Part shown: piece by piece, positions 23,842 to 29,843 of the stretch
How the letters are laid out: each line of letters begins with the position of its first letter
Position numbering within the stretch: the first letter of the stretch is position 1
Source: DATBHZ01 sp036557185
GTDB taxonomy: Bacteria > Actinomycetota > Acidimicrobiia > IMCC26256 > JAENVU01
Direction of reading: 5' to 3'
DNA: 30,581 nt
Assembly: GCA_036557185.1 (NCBI GenBank)
Contig: DATBHZ010000069.1
Location: 1-30,581, forward strand
Made by a program: the position numbers and the translations under genes
Notes under the pieces: model-generated
Database searches by the model: none
Told to the model about the DNA's origin: nothing
What the model saw: the letters and a program-made list of their open reading frames with translations, nothing else

Positions 23842-24276
23842 TTAGAACCTCTCGTCGTCCGGCCAGGGCGTTCCCGTGCCGCCTTCGAGCTGGTGCTTCA
23901 AGCTCAGCAAGAAGTAGCCCCACCTCGTCGAGCAGTGGTGCATGAACTCGACGGGCTCGGCCCACCCCGCGTGCGTGAACAAGACGACACTCTCGCCATC
24001 TTGCTCGCGCACGTCGAAGGTCTGCGTTGTGCCGACCCACTCGGTGGGACCCTGGTCGCACCGCCACACGACCTTGCGCGGAGGCGTGAGCTCGACGAGC
24101 TCCATCACCGCGGACGGCTCCTTGCCGCCGAACCAGAACTCGATCTCGCCGCCCTGGGCCGATGCGCCCTTCGCGTCACGCGTCCACCAGGTGGCGACAC
24201 CTTCTGGTGTGGCGATGGCGTCGTAGACCGCCGCCGCCGGCGCCTTGACCTCTACTCGATGCCGGATATCTGCCAT
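23842..24276 (-). CDS. AHSA1/SRPBCC-domain protein (first gene of arsR unit)
   Basis: The 144-residue protein starts MADIRHRVEVKAPAAAVYDAIATPEGVATWWTRDAKG, a typical SRPBCC opening. It has central strands KVVWRCDQGPTEWVGTTQTFDV and VVLFTHAGW, and a C-terminal helix FMHHCSTRWGYFLLSLKHQLEGG. It differs clearly from the next SRPBCC gene, so the two are not a recent tandem duplicate. A GGAG ribosome site lies before the ATG at 24276. The gene is directly downstream of a candidate promoter covered by two palindromic operators. Likely a small-molecule binding protein; ligand unknown. Confidence 0.88.
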   Translation of the reverse strand: MADIRHRVEVKAPAAAVYDAIATPEGVATWWTRDAKGASAQGGEIEFWFGGKEPSAVMELVELTPPRKVVWRCDQGPTEWVGTTQTFDVREQDGESVVLFTHAGWAEPVEFMHHCSTRWGYFLLSLKHQLEGGTGTPWPDDERF

Positions 24277-24296
24277 TCTTCCGCTCCTTTGGTCGA

Positions 24297-24349
24297 TGTG
24301 CAACCGATGATTGCACATCTGGAGCGGAAGTGCAACCAAAAGTTGCGTG
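24297..24349 (-). promoter_or_regulatory. Promoter with two near-identical palindromic operators for the SRPBCC-SRPBCC-arsR unit
   Basis: Two 21-base elements in the same orientation, 24297-24317 and 24329-24349, share GTGCAACC-N-A-N3-TTGC. The first contains the perfect TGTGCAA-N7-TTGCACA, the second GCAAC-CAAAA-GTTGC. Their start points are exactly 32 bases apart, about three helical turns, so both present the same DNA face. On the minus strand TTGCAC (24335-24330) and AATCAT (24312-24307) are separated by 17 bases and could be the -35 and -10 boxes, each covered by one element. The ArsR protein of the operon is the likely binder. Confidence 0.7.
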
Positions 24350-24432
24350 TGGGCCTCGGATCCAGGCACGCAGCGCGGCAGCCGGGTACTGATGACCACC
24401 ACGACCACTTGCACAGGAGCATTGGAGGGACG

Positions 24433-24927
24433 ATGCCGAACTGGGCCGAACAGGTCACCGCGATCGCAACGGCGATCGGTGCTCTCGGACTGATGAGCGC
24501 GATCGGCGCCGCGATCTACGCAGGGCAGCAGGTCCGCGAGGCGCGTATCGGCCGTCAGGCCGAGATCGCGTCCGACTTCTTCCGTCGCTGGAGTGAAGGG
24601 CCGATGGTCGAGACACGGCGTCTCGTCGCAAGCTACGAGACAGGTGAGGATCTGCGTGATGCGTTCGTCGAGCACATCGCCGCCAACGACATCGAGGCAT
24701 ACGTACTCTTCCGGGAGCTCGACTACTTCGAGCAGCTCGGCGCGCTCGAAGTGCACGGCGGGTTCGACTTCGAATTGATCCGCACGCTCCTCGGTCGCCG
24801 TCTGATCGACCGGTGGATGATGTGGCAACCGTCGATCGATGCCATCGGTGGGTCAGCCGTCTACCCGATGTACGAGCAGCTGGTCCACAAGATGGAGCGA
24901 GCCACGACGCCCAACCTGCCGGCGTAA
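24433..24927 (+). CDS. Membrane-anchored protein of unknown function
   Basis: The 164-residue product has one N-terminal transmembrane helix (about residues 10-31, AIATAIGALGLMSAIGAAIYAG). A helical cytoplasmic domain follows, beginning QQVREARIGRQAEIASDFFRRWSEG and ending HKMERATTPNLPA. Single-helix proteins with this kind of following helix occur in several uncharacterised families (DUF4760-like), but I cannot place it firmly. A GGAGGG ribosome site precedes the ATG at 24433. It is divergent from the SRPBCC-arsR unit, and its upstream region includes that unit's operators, so it may share regulation. It converges on the translin-like gene. Confidence 0.65.
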   Translation: MPNWAEQVTAIATAIGALGLMSAIGAAIYAGQQVREARIGRQAEIASDFFRRWSEGPMVETRRLVASYETGEDLRDAFVEHIAANDIEAYVLFRELDYFEQLGALEVHGGFDFELIRTLLGRRLIDRWMMWQPSIDAIGGSAVYPMYEQLVHKMERATTPNLPA

Positions 24928-24955
24928 TGGCCCCCGAGGTTCCATCCGTCGAGCG

Positions 24956-25588
24956 CTATCGGCGATCGGCATCCTCGATCGCCGAGCGCAGGCGCTCGGC
25001 AACCAGGGCGTTCGTGAGATCACCGCGTGTGCGCTCGATCACTGCGCGCAGCGCATCGGTCGTGCGACGCAGTCCTCCGGTGAGCGCGTCCGGGTAGTCG
25101 ATCGTCACGAGCAGCGCGTACACCTCGTCCATCACGACGAGGAGCTCCTCGGCACGCGCGAGACGGCCGGCGCGCAAGCAATCGAGGATGTGTCGCCGCA
25201 GCTCACTCGCCGCTTCGGCGAGCCCATTGAGGTACGCGGGGATGTCGACACCGATCTCCGCCGGTTGTGGCAACGGATCACCGCGGACGAACGCGAGCGT
25301 GGCCCGCGCCTCGGCATATTCCTTCTTCGCGTCGTGGAGGTAGCCGCCGTGACGCACGTCGGGATGTGCGGCGACCGCCGCGTCCGCACGCGCGAGGTGT
25401 GCACCCGCCTCGTCGGCCAGCGTCTGTGCACGCTCGAACTCCTCACGCTGCACCGCGCGGATCGAGGCTGCACAGCTCTGGATGGCCTGACGGGAGGCCG
25501 AGAGTGTCAGCTCGCGAGCGGAGTGCTTCTCGTCGAGCGCCCTCCGCGCGTATTGACCGAGCGCGCCGATCTCACCGGCCCGGTCCAC
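24956..25588 (-). CDS. Translin / TRAX family protein
   Basis: The 210-residue all-helical protein matches the translin family seen in archaea. It opens RAGEIGALGQYARRALDEKHSARELTLSASRQAIQSC, has KKEYAEARATLAF (E90 and E93), the GLAEAASELRRHILDCLRAG helix, then VMDEVYALLVTIDYPDALTGGLRRTTDALRAVIERTRGDLT. In TRAX and the Archaeoglobus C3PO homologue the paired glutamates of the EYxEA motif help form the RNase site, and they are intact here. It could therefore be an RNA-processing nuclease or nucleic-acid binder. The GTG at 25588 follows the SepX-like stop by 3 bases with no ribosome site, implying translational coupling. Family membership is fairly sure from motif memory; activity is inference. 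Confidence 0.75.
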   Translation of the reverse strand: MDRAGEIGALGQYARRALDEKHSARELTLSASRQAIQSCAASIRAVQREEFERAQTLADEAGAHLARADAAVAAHPDVRHGGYLHDAKKEYAEARATLAFVRGDPLPQPAEIGVDIPAYLNGLAEAASELRRHILDCLRAGRLARAEELLVVMDEVYALLVTIDYPDALTGGLRRTTDALRAVIERTRGDLTNALVAERLRSAIEDADRR

Positions 25589-25591
25589 GGG

Positions 25592-26092
25592 CTAGGACGA
25601 CGCGGTGCGCCGGAGAGCGAAGCCCGGGGCGGGCGGGGCGATGCGTTGCGGCAGGTAGTGCACGTTTGCGCGTGCCGCAACCGTGGACCGGATCCTGACC
25701 AGCAGCACGAGATAGGCGACCAGGAGAGCGTCGGCCAGCACCTGGAACGCCCAGAGGATCGGTCCGCCGAGGGCGCCGGCCAACAGGAGCGAACCCGCCA
25801 CAGCCGCACCGAGCAGACACAGCACGTCGCGACGCCGCCGCCTCGAGCGCGTCGAGGGTGTGCTCATGCGGTGCTGCGGGGGGCTTGCGCTGAGACCCGG
25901 CTTCGCCGGACGCGGCGGCGCGAGGTTCGGGGTTCGCCACGGATCCGCACTGGTCCTGCGCATCGCGGTGAGGCGGTGGGTGAAGCTGCTCACCGAGCTC
26001 GAGCGGGGTCCCGACATCCGCTCGTGCAAGCGTGGCCACACGAGGAAGACCGCCCAGGCCGCACCGAGGATCAGGAATACGGGAATCGCCAA
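25592..26092 (-). CDS. sepX: SepX/GlpR-like divisome membrane protein
   Basis: The 166-residue product has an N-terminal helix (about 2-19) ending LVWPRLHERM, then a short SSSVSSFTHRLTAMRR segment (31-46). A Pro/Ser-rich disordered stretch follows, then a basic patch RSRRRRRD (82-89) and two C-terminal helices (about 90-110 and 113-133). This matches the layout I recall for Streptomyces SepX and corynebacterial GlpR: one helix, a Pro then basic residues, a Phe-centred polar segment, linker, basic patch, and two helices. GlpR is the membrane receptor of the MoeA-like protein Glp at the division site. The linked moeA/glp and galU genes fit this. The only available start is TTG at 26092, with GGGGAG a few bases before it. 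The call rests on architecture and context. Confidence 0.62.
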   Translation of the reverse strand: MAIPVFLILGAAWAVFLVWPRLHERMSGPRSSSVSSFTHRLTAMRRTSADPWRTPNLAPPRPAKPGLSASPPQHRMSTPSTRSRRRRRDVLCLLGAAVAGSLLLAGALGGPILWAFQVLADALLVAYLVLLVRIRSTVAARANVHYLPQRIAPPAPGFALRRTASS

Positions 26093-26270
26093 GGCTCCCC
26101 TGTCGCTTTCCGTGAGTCGACGCTAACAAGCACCATGGGCCACAGGGTGGATCTCCGCCCGGCGCTCTCGCCTTGCAAGCCGCGGCGGACCTTATGGCAG
26201 ATCGCTACGACCGTCGAATCCGATGCGGTGCAACTGCGCGCTATGCGCGGGATCGCGCGCGCTGGGTAGT

Positions 26271-26768
26271 TCAGACGGAAAAGTCGTCGATATCTCGGCC
26301 GGGGCGACGCCAGACCCCGGACCGTCCGCCGGTCTTCTCCCAGAGCGCGAGGTCGCCGATCGTCATGCCCCGATCAGCCGATTTGCACATGTCGTAGATC
26401 GTCAGAGCCGCGATCGAGCAGGCCGTCAGCGCCTCCATCTCGACCCCGGTGCGATCGACCGTGTCGACCTGCGACTCCACCTCGACGTGGTCCTCCTCGA
26501 TGCGGAAATTCACGAACACCGAGCCCACCAGCAGGGGGTGGCACAGCGGCAGGAGGTTGGAGGTCTGCTTCGCCGCCTGGATGCCGGCGACCCGGGCGAC
26601 GGCGAGCACGTCACCCTTGCTGATGGCCCCGGAGGCGATCTTGGAGGCCGTCTCGGGCAGCATCTGGACACGGCAGCGGGCCACGGCACGGCGGTGGCTC
26701 GGGTCCTTCGCCGAGACGTCGACCATGCGGGCCCGGCCCAGTGGGTCGAGGTGGGTGAACTCGGGCAT
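26271..26768 (-). CDS. moaC: Cyclic pyranopterin monophosphate synthase
   Basis: The 165-residue protein makes cPMP from the MoaA product in molybdenum cofactor synthesis. It matches E. coli MoaC in length and numbering: Lys51 (ISKGDVL), His77 in LLPLCHPL, Glu112 in GVEMEALTA, Asp126 and Lys129 in YDMCKSADRGM. These include the known active-site residues. It ends TGGRSGVWRR plus a short acidic tail. The ATG is at 26768. It lies 69 bases after moaA on the same strand, so the two are probably co-transcribed. A spacer of 178 bases separates it from the SepX-like gene. Confidence 0.97.
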   Translation of the reverse strand: MPEFTHLDPLGRARMVDVSAKDPSHRRAVARCRVQMLPETASKIASGAISKGDVLAVARVAGIQAAKQTSNLLPLCHPLLVGSVFVNFRIEEDHVEVESQVDTVDRTGVEMEALTACSIAALTIYDMCKSADRGMTIGDLALWEKTGGRSGVWRRPGRDIDDFSV

Positions 26769-26837
26769 GGCCTGCAGTCTAGGGGCGGACCGGATTTGCG
26801 GCCGTTTGACGGGCGGCGCATGCCGCCCCCCGTTGCG

Positions 26838-27848
26838 CTATCCCCCGATCTGACTCATTGACCGCGGCGGTCGAACGAAGTCGACGCGGCCGATGTGATG
26901 CCCAGCCCACTTCGTCCCGACGGCCGCCTCGATGGCAGCCGCTAGCTGCGCATCGGACGCGCCACCGCGCATGACGGCTCGCATGTCGTGCTCGTCGAGC
27001 GCGAACAGGCACGTGTGGAACTTGCCGTCGGCCGTGAGCCGCACGCGATCACAGTTGCCGCAGAACGGCTCGGTGACGCTTGCAATCACCCCCACCTCGC
27101 CGCCCCCGTCCCGGAACGCGAACTGCTGCGCGGGTTCCACGTGGCCGTCTTTCGGAGCGTGGTCGCCGACGAGCGGGAACACTGCGTCGATCCGCTCGAG
27201 GATCTCTGCCGCCGGCACAACCTGGTCCATCGACCAGCTGTCCGACGCGTCGAGAGGCATGAACTCGATGAATCGCAGTGACACGCCCTTCTCGCGCGCG
27301 AACGCAGTGATCTCGACGATCTCGTCGTCGTTGATGCCGCGCACGACGACACAATTGAGCTTGACGGGGTCCAGGCCTGCAGCGATCGCTGCATCGATGC
27401 CGGCGAGCACGCGGTCGAGATCGTCGCGACGTGTGAGCGCGAGGAACGTCTCGCGCCGCAAGGTGTCGAGCGAGATGTTGATGCGCCGGAGCCCGGCCGC
27501 GTGCAGCGGCGCCGCCAGCTCGGGGAGCTTGATGCCGTTCGTGGTCATCGCGAGATCGACGCCGAGCGGCGCCAGCAGCTCGAAGAGGCGGGGAAGGTCG
27601 GCCCGCACGGTCGGCTCGCCGCCGGTGACCCGGATCCCGTCGAACCCGAACCGCTCCACACAGACGAGGGCGAACCGAGCGAGCTCCTCGTATGTCAGAA
27701 GCTGGTCGCGTGGCAGCCAGGTCAGCCCCTCCTCCGGCATGCAGTAGACGCAGCGGAGATTGCACCGATCGGTGACCGAGAGCCGGAGATCCCGCACGCG
27801 TCGCGCGAACGGATCGACGAGCGGCGTCGCAACGTGGGCCACGAGCAC
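26838..27848 (-). CDS. moaA: GTP 3',8-cyclase MoaA
   Basis: The 336-residue radical SAM enzyme converts GTP to the cyclic intermediate used by MoaC. The N-terminal cluster is C29-x3-C33-x2-C36 (CNLRCVYC). The SAM-binding motif GGEPTVR follows at about residues 77-83, and the C-terminal cluster is CGNCDRVRLTADGKFHTC near residues 265-282. It ends in the GG pair required in this family (QIGG). The GTG at 27848 has no clear ribosome site; a second in-frame GTG lies two codons later. Upstream is a 780-base interval without genes that carries several inverted repeats, a possible structured leader. Confidence 0.97.
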   Translation of the reverse strand: MLVAHVATPLVDPFARRVRDLRLSVTDRCNLRCVYCMPEEGLTWLPRDQLLTYEELARFALVCVERFGFDGIRVTGGEPTVRADLPRLFELLAPLGVDLAMTTNGIKLPELAAPLHAAGLRRINISLDTLRRETFLALTRRDDLDRVLAGIDAAIAAGLDPVKLNCVVVRGINDDEIVEITAFAREKGVSLRFIEFMPLDASDSWSMDQVVPAAEILERIDAVFPLVGDHAPKDGHVEPAQQFAFRDGGGEVGVIASVTEPFCGNCDRVRLTADGKFHTCLFALDEHDMRAVMRGGASDAQLAAAIEAAVGTKWAGHHIGRVDFVRPPRSMSQIGG

Positions 27849-27954
27849 TCAGATTAGGTGGCTCGAGAGGCCCAGGACGCAGCGAAACCGGGGTCCGGAC
27901 GCGATCCAGGTCTCTCCAGTGGGTCGCCCGCCCTATGGAAAAATCGCGCGCAGG

Positions 27955-28117
27955 GTGGTCAAATGCCCACGGTTCCGTACGACCGCGATGCGGCATTCGG
28001 ACCACTGACATCGAGAGACGGATCACACGGGGAAGCGTTGATCCGCAGGCGTTCACTGGTCGCATGAGCCTGCGGGGAGCTAGTGCGAAACCGGCCCCTC
28101 CAGGGTCGGTCTCGTAT
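27955..28117 (-). other. Four consecutive inverted repeats upstream of moaA, possible structured leader RNA
   Basis: Stem 1: GTGGTC-A-AATGCC (27955-27967) with GGCATT-CG-GACCAC (27992-28005), plus an inner CGGT/ACCG pair. Stem 2: CGGATCA (28019-28025) with TGATCCG (28039-28045). Stem 3: CCGCAGGC (28043-28050) with GCCTGCGG (28068-28075), which shares three bases with stem 2, so those two may be alternatives. Stem 4: ACCGGCCC (28090-28097) with GGGTCGGT (28103-28110), one G-U pair, extended by CGA/TCG. On the minus strand a T5 run follows stem 1, and moaA begins about 106 bases beyond it. I do not see the known molybdenum cofactor RNA motif. The transcribed strand is inferred. Confidence 0.35.
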
Positions 28118-28260
28118 GTGCTCTCGTACCCCGAGGTCTCCATGCGGCCCAGCTCCACCAGCTCCGCGCAGCGCTGTACCGGCGCCCGGCGCTCCCACGC
28201 TCACACTCCTGGGCTGTCGCGCGCGATTTCGGGAACCTCCGGACGATTCGCGTCGTTCTC

Positions 28261-28311
28261 GTCACGACCTCGCACAAGGCGAGCCCGACCTCGCACAAGG
28301 CGGGTCGTGAC
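28261..28311. repeat. 17-base direct repeat within a 9-base inverted repeat
   Basis: CGACCTCGCACAAGGCG occurs at 28265-28281 and again at 28286-28302, a 21-base period. The pair is flanked by GTCACGACC (28261-28269) and GGTCGTGAC (28303-28311), which are reverse complements. The first copy also contains a hairpin CTCGC-ACAAG-GCGAG (28269-28283). It lies in the non-coding gap between moeA and moaA. Confidence 0.6.
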
Positions 28312-28590
28312 TGCGACACCAGACGAACGAGAGAACGCGACCGTGGCCAACGTGATGATCGAGGGGTCGAGGACAGGGCGATCATTCACGGCCACGGCTG
28401 CACCGGGCAGCGCGGTTGTTCCGTCAGCCGATGTTTCGCACAGCGGGGGGCCACGGCCGATACCTCGAAGCGAGGCGCGACCGACGAGCATGACAGCGGC
28501 GTCGACAGCCGCGCTGCCCAGAACAGCCCACGGCAACGGGCTCGGGATGCACGCCTGAGCCGAGCCATCAGAACGCGCATGGGAGGCGGG

Positions 28591-28614
28591 TGCCCGGGGG
28601 AATTTCCCCGGGCA
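28591..28614 (-). terminator. Hairpin directly after moeA/glp, likely terminator
   Basis: TGCCCGGGG (28591-28599) and CCCCGGGCA (28606-28614) form a perfect 9-base stem with a 6-base loop, extendable by a GGG/CCC pairing around a bulge. It begins 15 bases after the leftward moeA stop codon. No T tract follows. It would separate galU-moeA from the moaA-moaC transcript. Confidence 0.65.
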
Positions 28615-28628
28615 CTCCCGCGCCCGGC

Positions 28629-29837
28629 TCATCGCAGCAGCATCACCTGCAAGCGGTCGCCTTCCTCCACCCCTTCGCCGTCGGGGATGAGGGCGAGCGC
28701 GTTGGCGTTCGCCAGACCGCTGAGCACGTTGCTGGCCTGGAACCCGCTGCGGACGACGCGGTACGCGGTGCCGTCGTAGGTCGCGACCGCGCGGTCGAGA
28801 TGCATGCGCCCGTCGCGACGCCGGCGCAACGGCTCCGCCGCGATCGCCTCGACGACAGGACGGTCGACCACCGTGTGTCCCATCATCGTTCGGAGCGCGG
28901 GACGCGCGAACAGCTCGAAGCTCACGAGCGAGCTCACAGGGTTCCCGGGGAGCCCGAACACGGGCCGGTCGCGCAGCACTCCGAATGCCAGCGGCTTCGC
29001 GGGCCTCACCGCGACCTGCCACCACTGGAGCACGCCGAAGCGCTCGAGCACCGCCTTCACGACGTCGTAGTCGCCGACGGAAACCCCGCCACTGGTGACG
29101 AGCGCGTCGCAGGATCCCAGCGCGTCGTCGATCAGCCGCGTGACGAGCGCCTCGTCGTCGGGCCCCACGCCGAGATCGAGCGCCTCGCAGCCCGCCTCGG
29201 CGAGCAGCGCGACGAGCATCGGCCGGTTCGAATCGCGGATCTGGCCCGGACCGAGCCGCTCGGGCCCTTCCCGCAGCTCGTCACCAGTCGAGAGCACACC
29301 GACGCGCGCTTTGCGCGTGACGAGCACCTCCTGCATACCGAGGCTCGCGAGCACGCCGAGATGCGAGGGCGTGAGCTCAATCCCGGGCTCGAAGACCGTG
29401 AGGCCCGCGGCGATGTCCCCTCCGGCGGGACGCACGTGGTCGCTCAGCTCGGCCGCGTGCGCCACGAGGACTCCGTCGTCACCGTCCCGCGTCGTCTGCT
29501 CGACCATCACCACCGCGTCGGCGCCGTCGGGAATCGGGGCGCCCGTCATGATGCGGACGGCTTCGCCGGCACGCACGCTCGTCGTCGGTGCGTGCCCGGC
29601 CGGAAGCTCGCCGACGACCTTCAGCCGGACCGGGTCCGCTTCCGTAGCACGGGCGACGTCGCTGCTGCGCACCGCGTACCCGTCCATCGCGCTGTTGTCG
29701 AACGGCGGCACCGGCTCGGGAGCGACGACAGTCTCCGCGAGCACGAGCCCGAGGGCATCGCGCAGCGGTGCGCGCACCGCGGGGAGACGCGGGACCGCGT
29801 CGAGGATCGTGGTCCGGACTCGGTCGAGCGACTCCAC
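28629..29837 (-). CDS. moeA: Molybdopterin molybdotransferase MoeA / gephyrin-like protein Glp
   Basis: The 402-residue protein matches MoeA in length and motifs: PPFDNSAMDGYAV with Asp52, EAVRIMTGAPIPDGADAVVMVE (92-113), PAGGDI with Asp141, GVLSTGDEL, SGGVSVGDYDVV with Asp256, and GLPGNPVSSLVSFE (295-308). Active-site acids appear intact, so it may insert molybdate into molybdopterin. The position directly after galU is the one occupied in actinobacteria by glp, whose product (a MoeA paralogue) binds FtsZ and the membrane receptor GlpR. A SepX/GlpR-like gene is present 2.5 kb further on. Both roles are possible. The GTG at 29837 follows the galU stop by 6 bases. Confidence 0.93.
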   Translation of the reverse strand: MESLDRVRTTILDAVPRLPAVRAPLRDALGLVLAETVVAPEPVPPFDNSAMDGYAVRSSDVARATEADPVRLKVVGELPAGHAPTTSVRAGEAVRIMTGAPIPDGADAVVMVEQTTRDGDDGVLVAHAAELSDHVRPAGGDIAAGLTVFEPGIELTPSHLGVLASLGMQEVLVTRKARVGVLSTGDELREGPERLGPGQIRDSNRPMLVALLAEAGCEALDLGVGPDDEALVTRLIDDALGSCDALVTSGGVSVGDYDVVKAVLERFGVLQWWQVAVRPAKPLAFGVLRDRPVFGLPGNPVSSLVSFELFARPALRTMMGHTVVDRPVVEAIAAEPLRRRRDGRMHLDRAVATYDGTAYRVVRSGFQASNVLSGLANANALALIPDGEGVEEGDRLQVMLLR

Positions 29838-29843
29838 GCGGGG

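Larger units (their letters stand above)
27849..28628. other. Gene-free interval between moaA and moeA/glp
   Basis: No open frame here has convincing codon bias or a recognisable product. The best candidate, on the minus strand from 28632 to 28201 (overlapping the moeA stop as ATGA), uses G or C at third positions much less often than neighbouring genes and reads through a hairpin. The interval contains a terminator-like hairpin near 28600, a direct repeat inside an inverted repeat at 28261-28311, four consecutive inverted repeats at 27955-28117, and a minus-strand T5 run at 27943-27939. Confidence 0.7.

Noticed and set aside
394..24927. Four-base ATGA overlaps (394, 4544, 7452, 23383) as a special signal
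   Set aside because: Such overlaps are common in compact GC-rich genomes and simply mark operon partners.
26093..26270. Small gene or RNA between moaC and the SepX-like gene
   Set aside because: No frame with a ribosome site and no convincing stem structure was found.
27849..27960. Possible known riboswitch (molybdenum cofactor, cobalamin or TPP type) directly before moaA
   Set aside because: None of the conserved core sequences of these classes can be found; only general inverted repeats are seen.
27849..28628. RNase P RNA, tmRNA or SRP RNA in the gap
   Set aside because: The conserved cores of these RNAs were looked for on both strands and not seen.
28201..28632. 143-residue minus-strand frame beginning with an ATGA overlap at the moeA stop
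   Set aside because: It reads through the terminator-like hairpin and the tandem repeat, has much weaker third-position G+C than neighbouring genes, and resembles no family; the overlap is likely chance.
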